Both the position numbers and the translations under genes were made by a program. From Ulva prolifera (taxonomy: Eukaryota > Chlorophyta > Ulvophyceae > Ulvales > Ulvaceae): a DNA stretch of 64,000 nt. Shown piece by piece: positions 24,089-33,869 of this stretch. Numbering within the stretch: the first letter of the stretch is position 1; every line of letters begins with the position of its first letter. Location: assembly GCA_023078555.1 (NCBI GenBank), contig CM041198.1, positions 2,716,800 to 2,780,799 of the forward strand. Direction: 5' to 3'. The notes below the pieces were generated by a model. That model made no database searches. It saw only the letters and a list, made by a program, of their open reading frames with translations, and was not told the origin of the DNA.

Positions 24089-26718
24089 TCAGGCGGCCGC
24101 CGCCGCCGGATCGCCTTCTGATGTATCTTCCGACGTGACCACGACAGACCCTCCCGCCGCGTCCACGCCAACCCCCCCACCCGCCGCCCCCGCCGCCTCC
24201 CCGCCGCCACCGCGGGGACGCCTGCGCGGCTTCAGCCGCCCCACCGGCATCCCAAACTTCTCCGGCGCCTCGATCTCAAACCGCAGCGCCTCCCCCCCGA
24301 CCGGGTGCGCAAACCCCAGCTCCACCGCCCAAAGGAACAGCCCCTTCCCGAGCCAGCCCTCAAACACGGCGCCCTCCGGAATCACTGCTCCCTCCGGCAC
24401 CTCTGGCCCGCGGTGGTACTTATGCTCCCCGACGATGGGGTGGCCGATGCTGGCGAGGTGGACGCGGAGCTGGTGCCGGCGGCCGGTCGCCGGGACGAGG
24501 TCGACGATCGTCGTCCACACGTCGAGGTGTGGCTGATACACGCGCTCCACGACTGTGTAGCGGGTCTGCGAGGGCTTGCCGTTGATCGGGGTGGCTATGG
24601 TGCCCTCTGCATCAGCTAGGCGCCCCGTCACCATCGCGCGGTACCTGCATGGGGCATCGGATGTGCCAGGCACAATGCGGTGCATGGCACGGGTGTCAGA
24701 GACTGGTAGACATGGCCTAAATTATTAATTTCGATTTTTTATTCTGAAGGACTTGCATGCATGGCATGGAGTCCGGAGAGACAGGTAGCCATGGCCACAA
24801 TTGCATGCATGGTATGGAGTCCGGAGACAGGTAGCCATGGCCACGTGGTGTCGCCGCTCATGGTCGAAATCCGTGCGCGGACTCCAGATCCCGCCCGCAG
24901 GCATGCAGCGGCTGCAACACGTACAACGTACAGCAGAGGAATGCAGGTGGTGCGCAGTGGCAACGGCCGCCACCCAAAAACAAGGTCTTTATTCAGACCG
25001 TTATAAACTGGCCTGAATAAACAGTGCTATTGGACAGCGCTAGCCTGCCCCCCCCCCCCCCCCCCCTCCAGCGATGCGCACCTTTTATGCACGCTGCGCT
25101 GCATCTCAAAGCTGGCCTGCATGCCCTGCGCGGCCGCCACGGTCTTGACGAACACCACGAGGCCGCCGGTGCCCTTGTCGAGGCGGTGCCCCGGGCTCGG
25201 CTTGGGCAGCGCGTCGCGGTGCGGCGTCGGCGCGAGCAGCCGAGTGACGACGTGCGCGAGCGACTTGCGGCTGCGGCCGCGGCCGTGGCCGTGCGTGAAG
25301 ACCCCCTCCGGCTTGACGAGGACCGAGATGTGGGGGTCATCGTGCAGGACGCGGACGCTGCGGAGGAGCGGGTTTGGGGGGTGCTCCTTGCGGCCGAGGA
25401 CCTGCATGCATGGGGAGGATGCATGGGGTGCGGTCACGCGGATCCGTGCCTGCTGGGGGGAAGGCTGTGTACCAGATGTACGCGCGACGGTTGCATGGTG
25501 CAGAAGAACGTTGCGTGGATGAAGAGCAGCATGTGCTGGGGGACAGAGCAGCATGTGGTGGGAGCAGAAGTCGGGCTGTAGCGGCACACAGTGCAGGTGC
25601 AAATGCGATGTGCATGGGCTGATGGTGGAGGGATTCTGGGAAACACAGGATCTATGCCTGCGCTGCCTGGATCATCAATGATAACGGGGCTAGCAGTTCA
25701 GTGGGCGTGATGAAGGCCACACAGAGTGCTGCGGCGGTGCAGGTGTCGGTCAGTGTTGACTGCCGGCTGTTGCGTGCGTGTGTGGTGCCGCTATCTGTTC
25801 CCTGCGGTGCTACCTGCCTCCCTGGCATTGTCGGAACACAGAGGGCTGGGCATACACAGGCACAGGTCTGTTTGTGACACATGCAGCAGGGGTCTGTGTC
25901 CTGCGGCGCTACCTGCCCCTCTGGATTTGTCCTTGTAACACATGCAGCAGGAGCGCGGGTCTGGTTGTCCGTGACAGCGAGGGAGCATACGACTACATGC
26001 TGCCCTGTAGCCACAGGAGCGGTCGTGTTTACTCGTTTACCATCCACAAATACACGATGCTTTCTGCAGTACTTCTTTGCTCTGGAGCCAGTCGGGAAGT
26101 GCTCGGGAAAGATGCGCCGTAGCACTTCGTGGGTGAGGCCAGAGCACCAGGAGTCTCCTGCATTGTGCCCAGCCTCTGTGAAGAGCTGCTGCAGTGGCTC
26201 CTGGCATTGGCGTGGCGGAATAGCGCAGAAGCTCTGGCCAGGGAAGAACATGGTCACCAGGAGTCCCTTATCATCGGTTTCCGCGTGCAGACAAGTGAAA
26301 TAGCCCTGCCGTGGCTGTTGCAATGTCCACTGTTTTGCTGCCTTTCACCATTCACGCAGCAAATTATAGTGCCGGCGTGCGCATCCAAGGTCAAAGGAAG
26401 GATCCTACCTTGTACTAGCACAGGCTGTGTGGATGTGCTTGGATCGTTGACTTCGCCCGACGCAGTGCCCACGTTGGCGTCAAGTGTCTCGGACTGGCAC
26501 TCCACGCTGTCAGTCCCCAATAAAGCCTCAGCAGATGCATCTGCCACCCCACGGCTGCGTCCAGCTCTCCAGCTTGACGAGCGAGCCCCGTTGTGTTTGC
26601 ACTGGCTGTGCGTTTCCGAAAAGATGTTTCTTGGCGACGCATTCCCACGAGCGCTCAAAGTGTTCAAGAGCGGCCGTCCTGCTCGTAGCGCACGACGTAG
26701 ACCCAACCCCATGCCCAT
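24089..26718 (-). CDS. RluA-family pseudouridine synthase with S4-like domain
   Basis: It isomerises specific uridines in RNA to pseudouridine. Four phase-perfect exons, 26718-26409, 26337-25991, 25401-25082 and 24644-24089, give 510 residues. The N-terminus is rich in Arg, Ala and Leu and low in acidic residues (MGMGLGLRRALRAGRPLLNT), which suggests targeting to mitochondria or plastid. An S4-like RNA-binding segment sits near residues 180-219 (SRAKKYCRKHRVFVDGKRV). The catalytic motif HRLD is at about 291-294 within PSPGHRLDKGTGG, so the catalytic Asp is present, and the late motif GRRHQLRVHLASIGHPIVGE is intact. The C-terminus is a disordered Pro/Gly/Ala tail. The first intron is only 71 nt. 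The substrate RNA cannot be told from sequence. The start faces a plus-strand ATG at 26776, only 57 bp away. Confidence 0.91.
24753..24846 (+). repeat. Two-copy tandem repeat inside an intron
   Basis: Copies at 24753-24800 and 24801-24846 share TTGCATGCATGG, ATGGAGTCCGGAGA and ACAGGTAGCCATGGCCAC, differing by one substitution, a 2-bp gap and the ends. The array lies in the third intron of the pseudouridine synthase gene. Confidence 0.9.
25048..25066 (+). repeat. Poly-C tract (19 C) in intron
   Basis: Nineteen consecutive C lie a few bases inside the third intron of the pseudouridine synthase gene (poly-G on the sense strand, just after the donor). Confidence 0.9.
25798..25951 (+). repeat. 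Dispersed intron repeat, two copies
   Basis: Two adjacent units, about 25798-25839 and 25899-25951, share CTGCGGYGCTACCTGCC and a trailing GTnACACATGCAGCAGG. The second has the full form with TTTGTCCTTGTAACACATGC. Both lie antisense in the second intron of the pseudouridine synthase gene. Related copies are at 29509-29565, 60473-60540 and, inverted, near 28005-28050. Confidence 0.75.
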
Positions 26719-27560
26719 GTAGCTATACTTGTGCTGTGGTTTGGAGTCTTAGGCCATGCCTACCACTGCCGCGACATGGCAGGCGTTAAGCTGTCGATCA
26801 GCACGATGACCATTCGTCGCGCGAAAGAATACGTTCCACTGACTAAGGCTCTGGAGACTTTGGGGCAGAATTCAGCGCTACGGTGTCCACGACGCTTCAG
26901 CACATGTCCGTGGCTTTGCCCAAATCGCTGTTAACCTGGACCCGAGCTCCATCCAGCTTGTTCGGGCGGAACAGCTGCCGCGCCGCCTGGAACTGCCATC
27001 GCCACCACATGCATCAACGGCCATCACCTTCCGAAGGACCTGTGGTGCACCTAAAAGTGTGCACAAACATCTGCTGAGGAACTGCCCGCATATATGAGAA
27101 TCGTGAAGTGTACATCGACACTTTATCTTTGCTCAGCGAAGGCAGCGGTCGAAAGGTTCCGTTGTCAGATCATTTCATTGGCGCGGTGGAGAACTTGCGC
27201 ATCAGCGTCCAGCCAGTTACACCCGATTCAAGTGAAGTATTCGGCATTATTCAATTTTCTCCACTCATCCTCTCGGCGGTACGTTGCTGCCTCGCGTATC
27301 TGCGTCGCTTGCTGCTTCGGTTACGTGCTCATGTACCGGGTGATTACCGTATCGCGCGGAAAACGTGTCTCCGCGAATGCAGCATACAACATGTATCACC
27401 TGATACCGGAGAGACCGAATACAGAGCATGCTCGCATTACATCATCTGCCATTTGCTGCAACATGTTGACACACAGAGGTTTGTGTACACGGCTTGCTAT
27501 ACCTGAATAACACCTCCGGCAGGCAATAGTTTCATTATATCTGCCACTTTGATCACGTTG
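26719..27560 (+). other. Unrecognised divergent coding region with shifting frames
   Basis: An ATG at 26776 opens a frame (MAGVKLSISTMTIRRAKEYV) that soon loses sense. The next frame carries RYGVHDASAHVRGF then VNLDPSSIQLVRAEQLP (to about 27050). A third frame carries YENREVYIDTLSLLSEG and SDHFIGAVENLRISVQPV to about 27280. Composition is convincingly protein-like across all three. The shifts could be very short introns (a 22-nt candidate at 27056-27077 restores phase), indels in a pseudogene, or assembly errors. No family was recognised. If real, it shares a 57-bp divergent promoter with the pseudouridine synthase gene. Confidence 0.38.
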
Positions 27561-28249
27561 TTGTCGATCATGCTCTCTTAGAGGCTGGGCTACTCATGAC
27601 ACACGCGGGTCAGCTCAGCCGAGCTGTGCGCCAGTTCGTCGCAAACCGTGGCAGGCACACTCGTTGCGTGCGACAGACTCTTTTGGCAGAGGCGATAACC
27701 ATGTCCGCGGCTGATCGAACGTGTGCGGTCGCGTGCCCCATGAATAGGCATCCGGACAGAAATCAGGGCACACCGCTCGGTTGCATGCAGGTCACTGATC
27801 CACTGTATTACCGGACCGCGGCTGGCCAGGACTATTCGCATAACCAGAAAGAGAGCCCACCCTACAAATGGTGCGTTCCATCTCGCGATGCTGCAGTCCC
27901 CGAGCATCGGACAGAATGAACGTTAACACGCAGTCGTGGCGTGGGGACACTCGCCCGCGGTGTCGTCTCGGAGATGCTGCCCAATGCCATCCACTCATCC
28001 CCTTCTGTTACCACAACTCGGAGAGCCAGGTAGCACCGCAGGCAGCGCACGCCACACCTCGCAGCATCACCACTTCAGCATTGTCCTCAGACGAAAAACT
28101 GGCCGCCACAGCCCAATGACCCCCCTCCCCCCCCTTGCCAACCATATCTCCCTTATGCCTCAGCTCAGGCATGTCTGTCAACGTGATCCTGCCAGGTGCC
28201 ACAGTGGACGGTGGTAGCAGCAAGTAATAGATGATTTGTGCCTCTGCAG
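27561..28249. other. No supported gene; likely promoter and 5' part of Tweety-like gene
   Basis: The N-terminal exon(s) of the five-pass membrane gene must lie here or slightly upstream, but I could not fix them. A short ATG-initiated piece at about 28171 (MSVNVILP) is one candidate. Minus-strand open frames (27907-27590, 28050-27862, 28223-28008) overlap an inverted copy of the dispersed repeat near 28005-28050. A C-rich patch is at 28120-28136. Confidence 0.3.
28005..28050 (-). repeat. Dispersed repeat, inverted partial copy
   Basis: Read on the minus strand this has TGCGGTGCTACCTGG, then a spacer, then GTTGTGGTAACAG, matching the layout of the copies at 25899 and 29509. Confidence 0.5.
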
Positions 28250-31200
28250 GCTGCGCCAGCTCCAGCAGCTGTCGACCTCGCTCCAGACGGAGACGTCCGG
28301 TGGGACCCTGAGAACGAGGAGTTCATCGAGGACGTGGTGCTCTGGGGGGTTGCCTCATGGACCATCGGCGTCGCCGTCCTGATCGCGTTCCTCATCTACT
28401 TCATGGTCCGCTGCATCTGCTGGATCTGCCTGAACGATGTGCGCCCCTCCCGCTCCCTCGCGATCTCACGGCCTCGGTCCGGTGGGGCCCCACGCGGCGA
28501 CGCACACATCCCCCATGCATGTGCCGCACCGCTGGTCGCACCTGTGGCCGAGCGATGCACATCCCTCCGCCAAGCCACTTTGCTTCAGGCATGGCCATGC
28601 ATGCATGGCCATGCATGCATGCACCATGGCTCGTAGTATGTGCGCCGGGTGCGCCGATGCCGCCACAGACCTGCAGCGCACCCACAAGCGCCCCCGAGCT
28701 GCATCGCCGCATGCACTGCGCAGCCCCCAAGCCACTCTGCTCTCCCGCAGCCAGCCTATGCCTGGTCACACGTCTTACTCTGCGAATCACGCAGATACGA
28801 TAAACCGCACATCGCACACACCTGCTTCTCTGCGGAGGGGCCGTCACTGCCGCGCTCCTTCTGAAGATGTAGCAGCGACCCTGCACGCCCATGAGGGTGG
28901 AACAAATGCGAGCGTGGCAGCACTAGAGGGTGGCTGTGGTGCAGGAGTGCTGCGACAAGCGCAACAAAGTGCGCGCCTCGCCGAAGCTCGTCAAGGCGAA
29001 CAACATCGTCATCACGCTGCTGCTCGTCATCTGCATCGCCGCCGGCGGCTGGCTGCTGTACGCCGCCAGCCCCATCATCGACTCCCTCGACCACCTCACC
29101 GAAACCATGATCGAACAGGCACGCCCCACTTCCCCTCCCCTCTTTCTGATTAAATTGCGTGGTCGTATACATATGCGCTTGCCTCACGTGGCTGAACTCC
29201 GGGCCTCCTTGCCGCACGCCCCCTGCCTGTACCCCCGGGGCCGCAGCTGTGTGTAATTGATGTTGGACGATGGCAGGGAGGCAAGCCCCACCGCCGGAAC
29301 CACGCACGAGGCGCGATAGCCAATTTGCAGCCATGCATGCAGCCTCATATGCTGCCTCAAAGCAACGCTGTGGCCCGCTCCCGTCACCGCTGCTCTATAC
29401 ACATGCTTTCCTGTGTGTGTGTGGCTGTGGCCACCGCGGGTGCTGACGGTGCGTGGGTGTGTTGGTGTGTGCTGCGTGTGGCTGGTTGCGTGGGTGTGTG
29501 ATTCCCCTGGTTGTTGCTCGTGGTGCTACCTGCCTTGCTTGCTTTGTCCATGTAACACATGCTTTCCTCACATCCCCCAGCTGGAGACGTTTTCGGCCGT
29601 GCAGGTGGAGATGTTCTCGGACAACGCGACCGAGGTCATCACGTCCGTGCGCACGTCGCTGCCCCCGGAGGCCGACATCGACCTGTCGCAGCTCAATGAC
29701 GCGGAAACGCAGCTGGCCGACGCGCGCGAGACCCTCATCGGCGTGAAGGAGGACGTCCGCGGCGCGACCGACGGCTTCCACGGTGTCATCCTCGCGATCG
29801 CCATCGGCGCCATCCTCTGTGCCATCCTTGGCCTGCTGTGCGTCTTCGTGCGGGTGCGGCTCGATGCGCTTGAGTGCATGCGGGCACTGGGAGGCGCTGG
29901 TTGGATCACTGCTCTGGGCCAGAGTGTGCGTGTGATGTCTGACACCCCGGATCGGGGGGTCAGTCCAGGTTCACTGCACCTTCTGTTGCGATACGCCGGG
30001 TCTGCCGATTGTAGTCAAACAGCACCCACAACCACCTCACACGCGAGAGGTTTTCCTCCTGCAAGCATTCATCACAGCATATTTTCAAGAGCGCGAGTGT
30101 TCACAGTATGCCCGTTCACGTCACGCCAACTCATGTTCATCTGGAAACACCCAACATAAGATGCGAACAACTGTGTAACTATAGCGTTGGTGTGTGCATA
30201 CAGCAGTGTTTGGTCATCGGGCCCGACTACATAGACCAATTCCGAATATCCAGGTCTATTTTCTGGGTGGCAGACCTGAACATGCTGCCAAGCAACCCAA
30301 CACTGACGTACAGGCGATCGTCTTCTTGTACCTCTACTTCATCGTCGGCTTCTTCATCATCTTCTTCCTCTGGTGCCTCGCCGGCTTCGGCATCACCGGG
30401 AACCGCGCCTTTACGGAGACCTGCGACATGATGCGCCTCCACGTCGCCGGCGACCGCAACCCGACCGTGATCGAGGAGCTCCAGTGCGACGAGCTCGCGG
30501 GCGCGAGGTCCGAGATCAACTCCGCCGTCCTCTCCGGCAACGCCGCCGTGCAGGACCTCAACACGGCGCTCGCGGACGCGAACGACCAGATCGGGGCGGT
30601 CAACTCCGCGCACACGCCGCTGCCGCCGGTGTGCGTGCCGTTCGTGCTCGACGCGGCGACGGAGCAGTACGTGCTCGCGAACGCGACCGCCGGGTGCACG
30701 CCGCTGCAGAACGACACGATTCAGGCGACGTACGCGGACCGCGTGTGCCAGGCCGACCTGCCGCCGGACCCGAACCCGCTGACGAACGCGGACTTCCGGG
30801 TGCGCTCCGCTCGTGGTGCCGTGCGGAGAGTGGGTGAGACCTGACAAGGCAGTAGCTCAGCGCAAGCACAATCCGGTCGACTGCACGATTCCCAACGGGG
30901 GTTTCTTCTGTCATGTCAGACGTCCGGGCCTGCAGTATGGATGGTCCGCATCTGGTTCGGTGGCGTGACCAGACGGTCCTGGCTTCTCCCGCGACGGCGC
31001 GCCGAGGCGGCTGCAGGTGGATCCGCCCGATCAGATTCGCGGTGATTGGCAGCTTGTGCACTGCTTGGCAGGCCGTGCTCGCGCACCAGCGCAGTGTGCT
31101 GGCCCCCGGATAACAATACACCCCCTGCATGTCTTGTCTGCGCACCTGTGTGCAAACCCCCGCCAACAGTCCGCAGGCGGTCTTCTAGACCTGCGCAGAG

Positions 31201-32643
31201 CTGCGGCGGTACACACATGCGCCTCCTCGATGGCCACCTCTGTGAAAACACATAACCACGGTGGCCGTGTGGACCAGTGTCGGGTCGTCGGGCCTGATCA
31301 TTCGGCACAATTCCGAATATTCAGGTCTAATTTCTGGGTAGCAGCCCTGGAAACGCTGCAAAGCGACCCAACACTGGTGTAGACACCTGATTCGCTACTT
31401 CCATGCAGACGGCTCCTCTCCACCATGCATGGCCCGCACCAGCATCCTCGTGCTCACCTCAATCGCTGTCTCTGCCTGGAGGCACCCATACAGTGCCGTG
31501 CGCGCCCGCGCCGTTTATCCCATCTCACGCATCGCCTCCTTGCAGACGTGCGTCCTCGGCGACCCCTCGCAGCCGCTCACCCGCGACCAGTACGCCGACG
31601 CTCTCAGCCGCGCCGGCAGCGTCGAGGAGCTCGGCGACGTGCTGCCGCAGGTCTACGGCATCGTCGACTGCGCGTTCATCGACAACGCGTTTGACGTCAT
31701 CATCGCGGAGGAGTGCGACAGCCTCGACAGCGACTCGTACGGCCTCGCGGCCGCAGCCTTCATCTCCGCCATCTCGCTGACTCTGACGACCTTCTACTTC
31801 TGTATCTGCATCCAGTGCGCCTCGTGCCCCTCCCCCCTGCACCCCACACGACATCATCACCTCGAAGGAACGGAGGAATGAACTGAACCGTCGGGCACGT
31901 GCATGTGTTCCGTCTCAGCTGTGGTGATGTGCACAGCTGCCGAGAGTCTGCAACCCCCCAATCGATGGCGTCCACAGCACTCGTTCGGGAGTACCGCAAG
32001 GTTGGTGGGTGGCACGGGACAGCCTGAGCTAGACGACATGCACCCCCCCTGCCTAGTATGGAAGTTTCCATGGTGCCCTGCTTTGAGCGTCTCCGGCCAC
32101 GCCAGGCGGGCTTGGGTCCTGGTGCCTATCCCGCCACTGCGCCTTTCCCTCTCGTGGGCCTTGCTCCTCGGCTGATCTCTTGTTCTGATGTCATTAGCTT
32201 GAGCGTCATGTGTGTCAAGAACTGTCGGACGTGGATTCATCCAGGAATGCGTGGTGAGCTGGGATCTCCACAGGGACGCGAAACGGCCATGCTGCGTGAA
32301 ACGGTCGCATTGCACACCACCACACAAACCAACACGCTCGAACCTTGACATCAACTGCTTGGGATTCAGGGTAGCGCTGAGCCTGCGGTCGTGTCGTAGC
32401 TATCATGTGCCCTGTGCTGGCGGCGGCAGCTAGCCCGGCGTTCTGCAGCACAGAGCGACAAGCCAGACCCTGTCGCTTCAGCCCGCTCAACTGTCGCCAT
32501 TAAAACGGTCGCCATTAAAACTGTCGCCGTTAAAACTGGCAGAGGCGGGGCACTCTCACAGCGGCACTCGTGCGTGCAGAAACATCCGCAAGCAAGACGC
32601 GCCGCAGCTGTCCCCCGAGGAGAAGCAGTTTGTCACCAGCTAG
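28250..32643 (+). CDS. Five-pass membrane protein, Tweety/prominin-like topology
   Basis: Six exons chain in phase: 28250-28438, 28945-29118, 29581-29853, 30314-30799, 31546-31814 and 32580-32643 (stop), giving 484 residues plus an unresolved N-terminus. TM1 is VVLWGVASWTIGVAVLIAFL and TM2 is NIVITLLLVICIAAGGWLL. A helical ectodomain loop with an NAT sequon follows, then TM3 (GVILAIAIGAILCAILGLLC) and TM4 (IVFLYLYFIVGFFIIFFLWC). A second loop of about 130 residues has several Cys and sequons (NAT, NDT), then TM5 (LAAAAFISAISLTLTTFYF) and a short acidic tail (SPEEKQFVTS). Two large loops between TM2/TM3 and TM4/TM5 are the architecture of Tweety homologues, prominins and a plant family of uncharacterised membrane proteins. 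The function in algae is unknown. The second intron needs a GC donor at 29119. Introns carry repeats at 29509, 30180, 31250 and 32493. Confidence 0.65.
29509..29565 (+). repeat. Dispersed intron repeat copy
   Basis: GGTGCTACCTGCC, then spacer, then CTTTGTCCATGTAACACATGC, sense-oriented and ending about 15 bp before the acceptor of the exon at 29581 in the Tweety-like gene. It matches the copies at 25899-25951 and 60473-60540. Confidence 0.75.
30180..30313 (+). repeat. Intron repeat copy 1, ends at the splice acceptor
   Basis: About 130 bp including AATTCCGAATAT, CAGGTCTA, TTTCTGGGT and CCCAACACTG. The unit ends exactly in the ACAG acceptor of the exon at 30314. It matches copy 2 at 31250-31382 over its full length with scattered substitutions. 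Confidence 0.85.
31250..31382 (+). repeat. Intron repeat copy 2
   Basis: Second copy of the element at 30180-30313, in the next intron of the same gene and the same orientation. It also ends in an AG (GTGTAG), but the phase-consistent acceptor used by the next exon is at 31545, further downstream. Confidence 0.85.
32493..32537 (+). repeat. Three tandem 15-bp units
   Basis: Unit GTCGCCATTAAAACK at 32493-32507, 32508-32522 and 32523-32537 (one A to G change in the third), 42 bp before the acceptor of the last exon of the Tweety-like gene. Confidence 0.95.
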
Positions 32644-33869
32644 GCTGGGCGAGGCGGGTGCGCGCACGCCGTGGCTACAGGTACCGCCGCAGGCCACAGC
32701 TGGCTACGGCGTATGCATGAGCCCAACCCGCGGGCGTGCCCTCGGCTGTGACTGTATGTCCCTGCGGCTGCCACTTGTCCTTGGGCTTTGCGGGAAGGGG
32801 TGGGGGGTCCCACGAGATGTTTCGCGTGATGGACCTGTTTAGTTTTGGGGTTATGGCAGTTGAGGATGTGCGCCACAGCGTGGGTGGCCGGTGGCGCCGT
32901 GGAGATGTCTGATGCCCTCGTGCAGCTGTGCCGTGGTTCTTGACACAGTGTGTAGCTCCCCGCGACACATTGGTGTTGACTGTTGTGCGCTGGTTTAGGT
33001 CTGGGGCTACCGTGGGCGGCTTCAGCGCACATGCGTGAAGGCCCCAAGTGCATCGGTGCGCGTTGTGCCCGAGCGTCTTGAGAGTGGGTAGTACAGCGTG
33101 GTGCTCGTTCCCGAGCAGCCAGCTTGTTCCCGAGCTGGTTGAAGTGGCTGGTGGTTGTGTACGGGTGGCTGGGGTGGTAGGTTGCACAGCCGGGGTGGGT
33201 GTTGAGCTATAAGGACGCAAGGTGGCTGACTTTCTGGCGTATTGATGATTGGCGTGGGGGTGACCTGTATAAATTGGTAGTGGCTGAAGCATCGGCACTT
33301 GGCACCTGGTCAGACTAGCTGGCCAGCGGCGTGGCATGCTGATGCCGATGGGTCAATGATGGCTGTGAACTAGCATGATAGATGGTGCCAAGGATAGTGC
33401 ATAGTATACGTTGTTACTTCACTGCACCATGTGGATGGCTTTGTCTTGGGCTCCTGATGCACATTACGGCCGTTGCCTGTGTCGCTGCCTATCCACTGTA
33501 AAGCATGATCTGTCACATTCAAGATGATGGTGCGTGAATGGAGAGGCAATGTTGCTTGATCGACGCTCGAATTCTTCATCCCGCCTTCGGTGTGCCAATG
33601 TGATGCATTGCAGTGGTCACAATCTTGTCCTCGTTCGCGCTTTCGCCACAATGGCACTGCTTTGGGCGTTCAAGCGTCGCAGTACGCCGCATGCACGGCT
33701 CTCTTGTCCACGCGGATGCACAGGCAGTGAGCTTCCTGAATGTTGTACATTGCCAGCAGAATGAATACGTGCGATTTGAAATGATTAGGCTTCCGTGTTT
33801 AGGTCGCTTCGCATGTCCGCGTCGATGACGTTGCTATCGAGGCAGTTGTTTCCGCCATGATCTAGCCTG
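32644..33869. other. Intergenic region, no supported gene
   Basis: About 1.2 kb between the Tweety-like stop and the TFIP11 start. It is G/T-rich around 33080-33300 (repeated TGGCTGG and GGGTGG words). That leaves a long minus-strand open frame (33337-32675) which I regard as a compositional artefact. Short plus frames at 33534-33828 have no similarity. The distal end presumably holds the TFIP11 promoter. Confidence 0.45.

Noticed and set aside
32675..33337. 220-codon minus-strand open frame
   Set aside because: It lies in G/T-biased plus-strand DNA and has low-complexity Thr/Pro/His/Arg content. No splice context and no similarity; best explained by composition.
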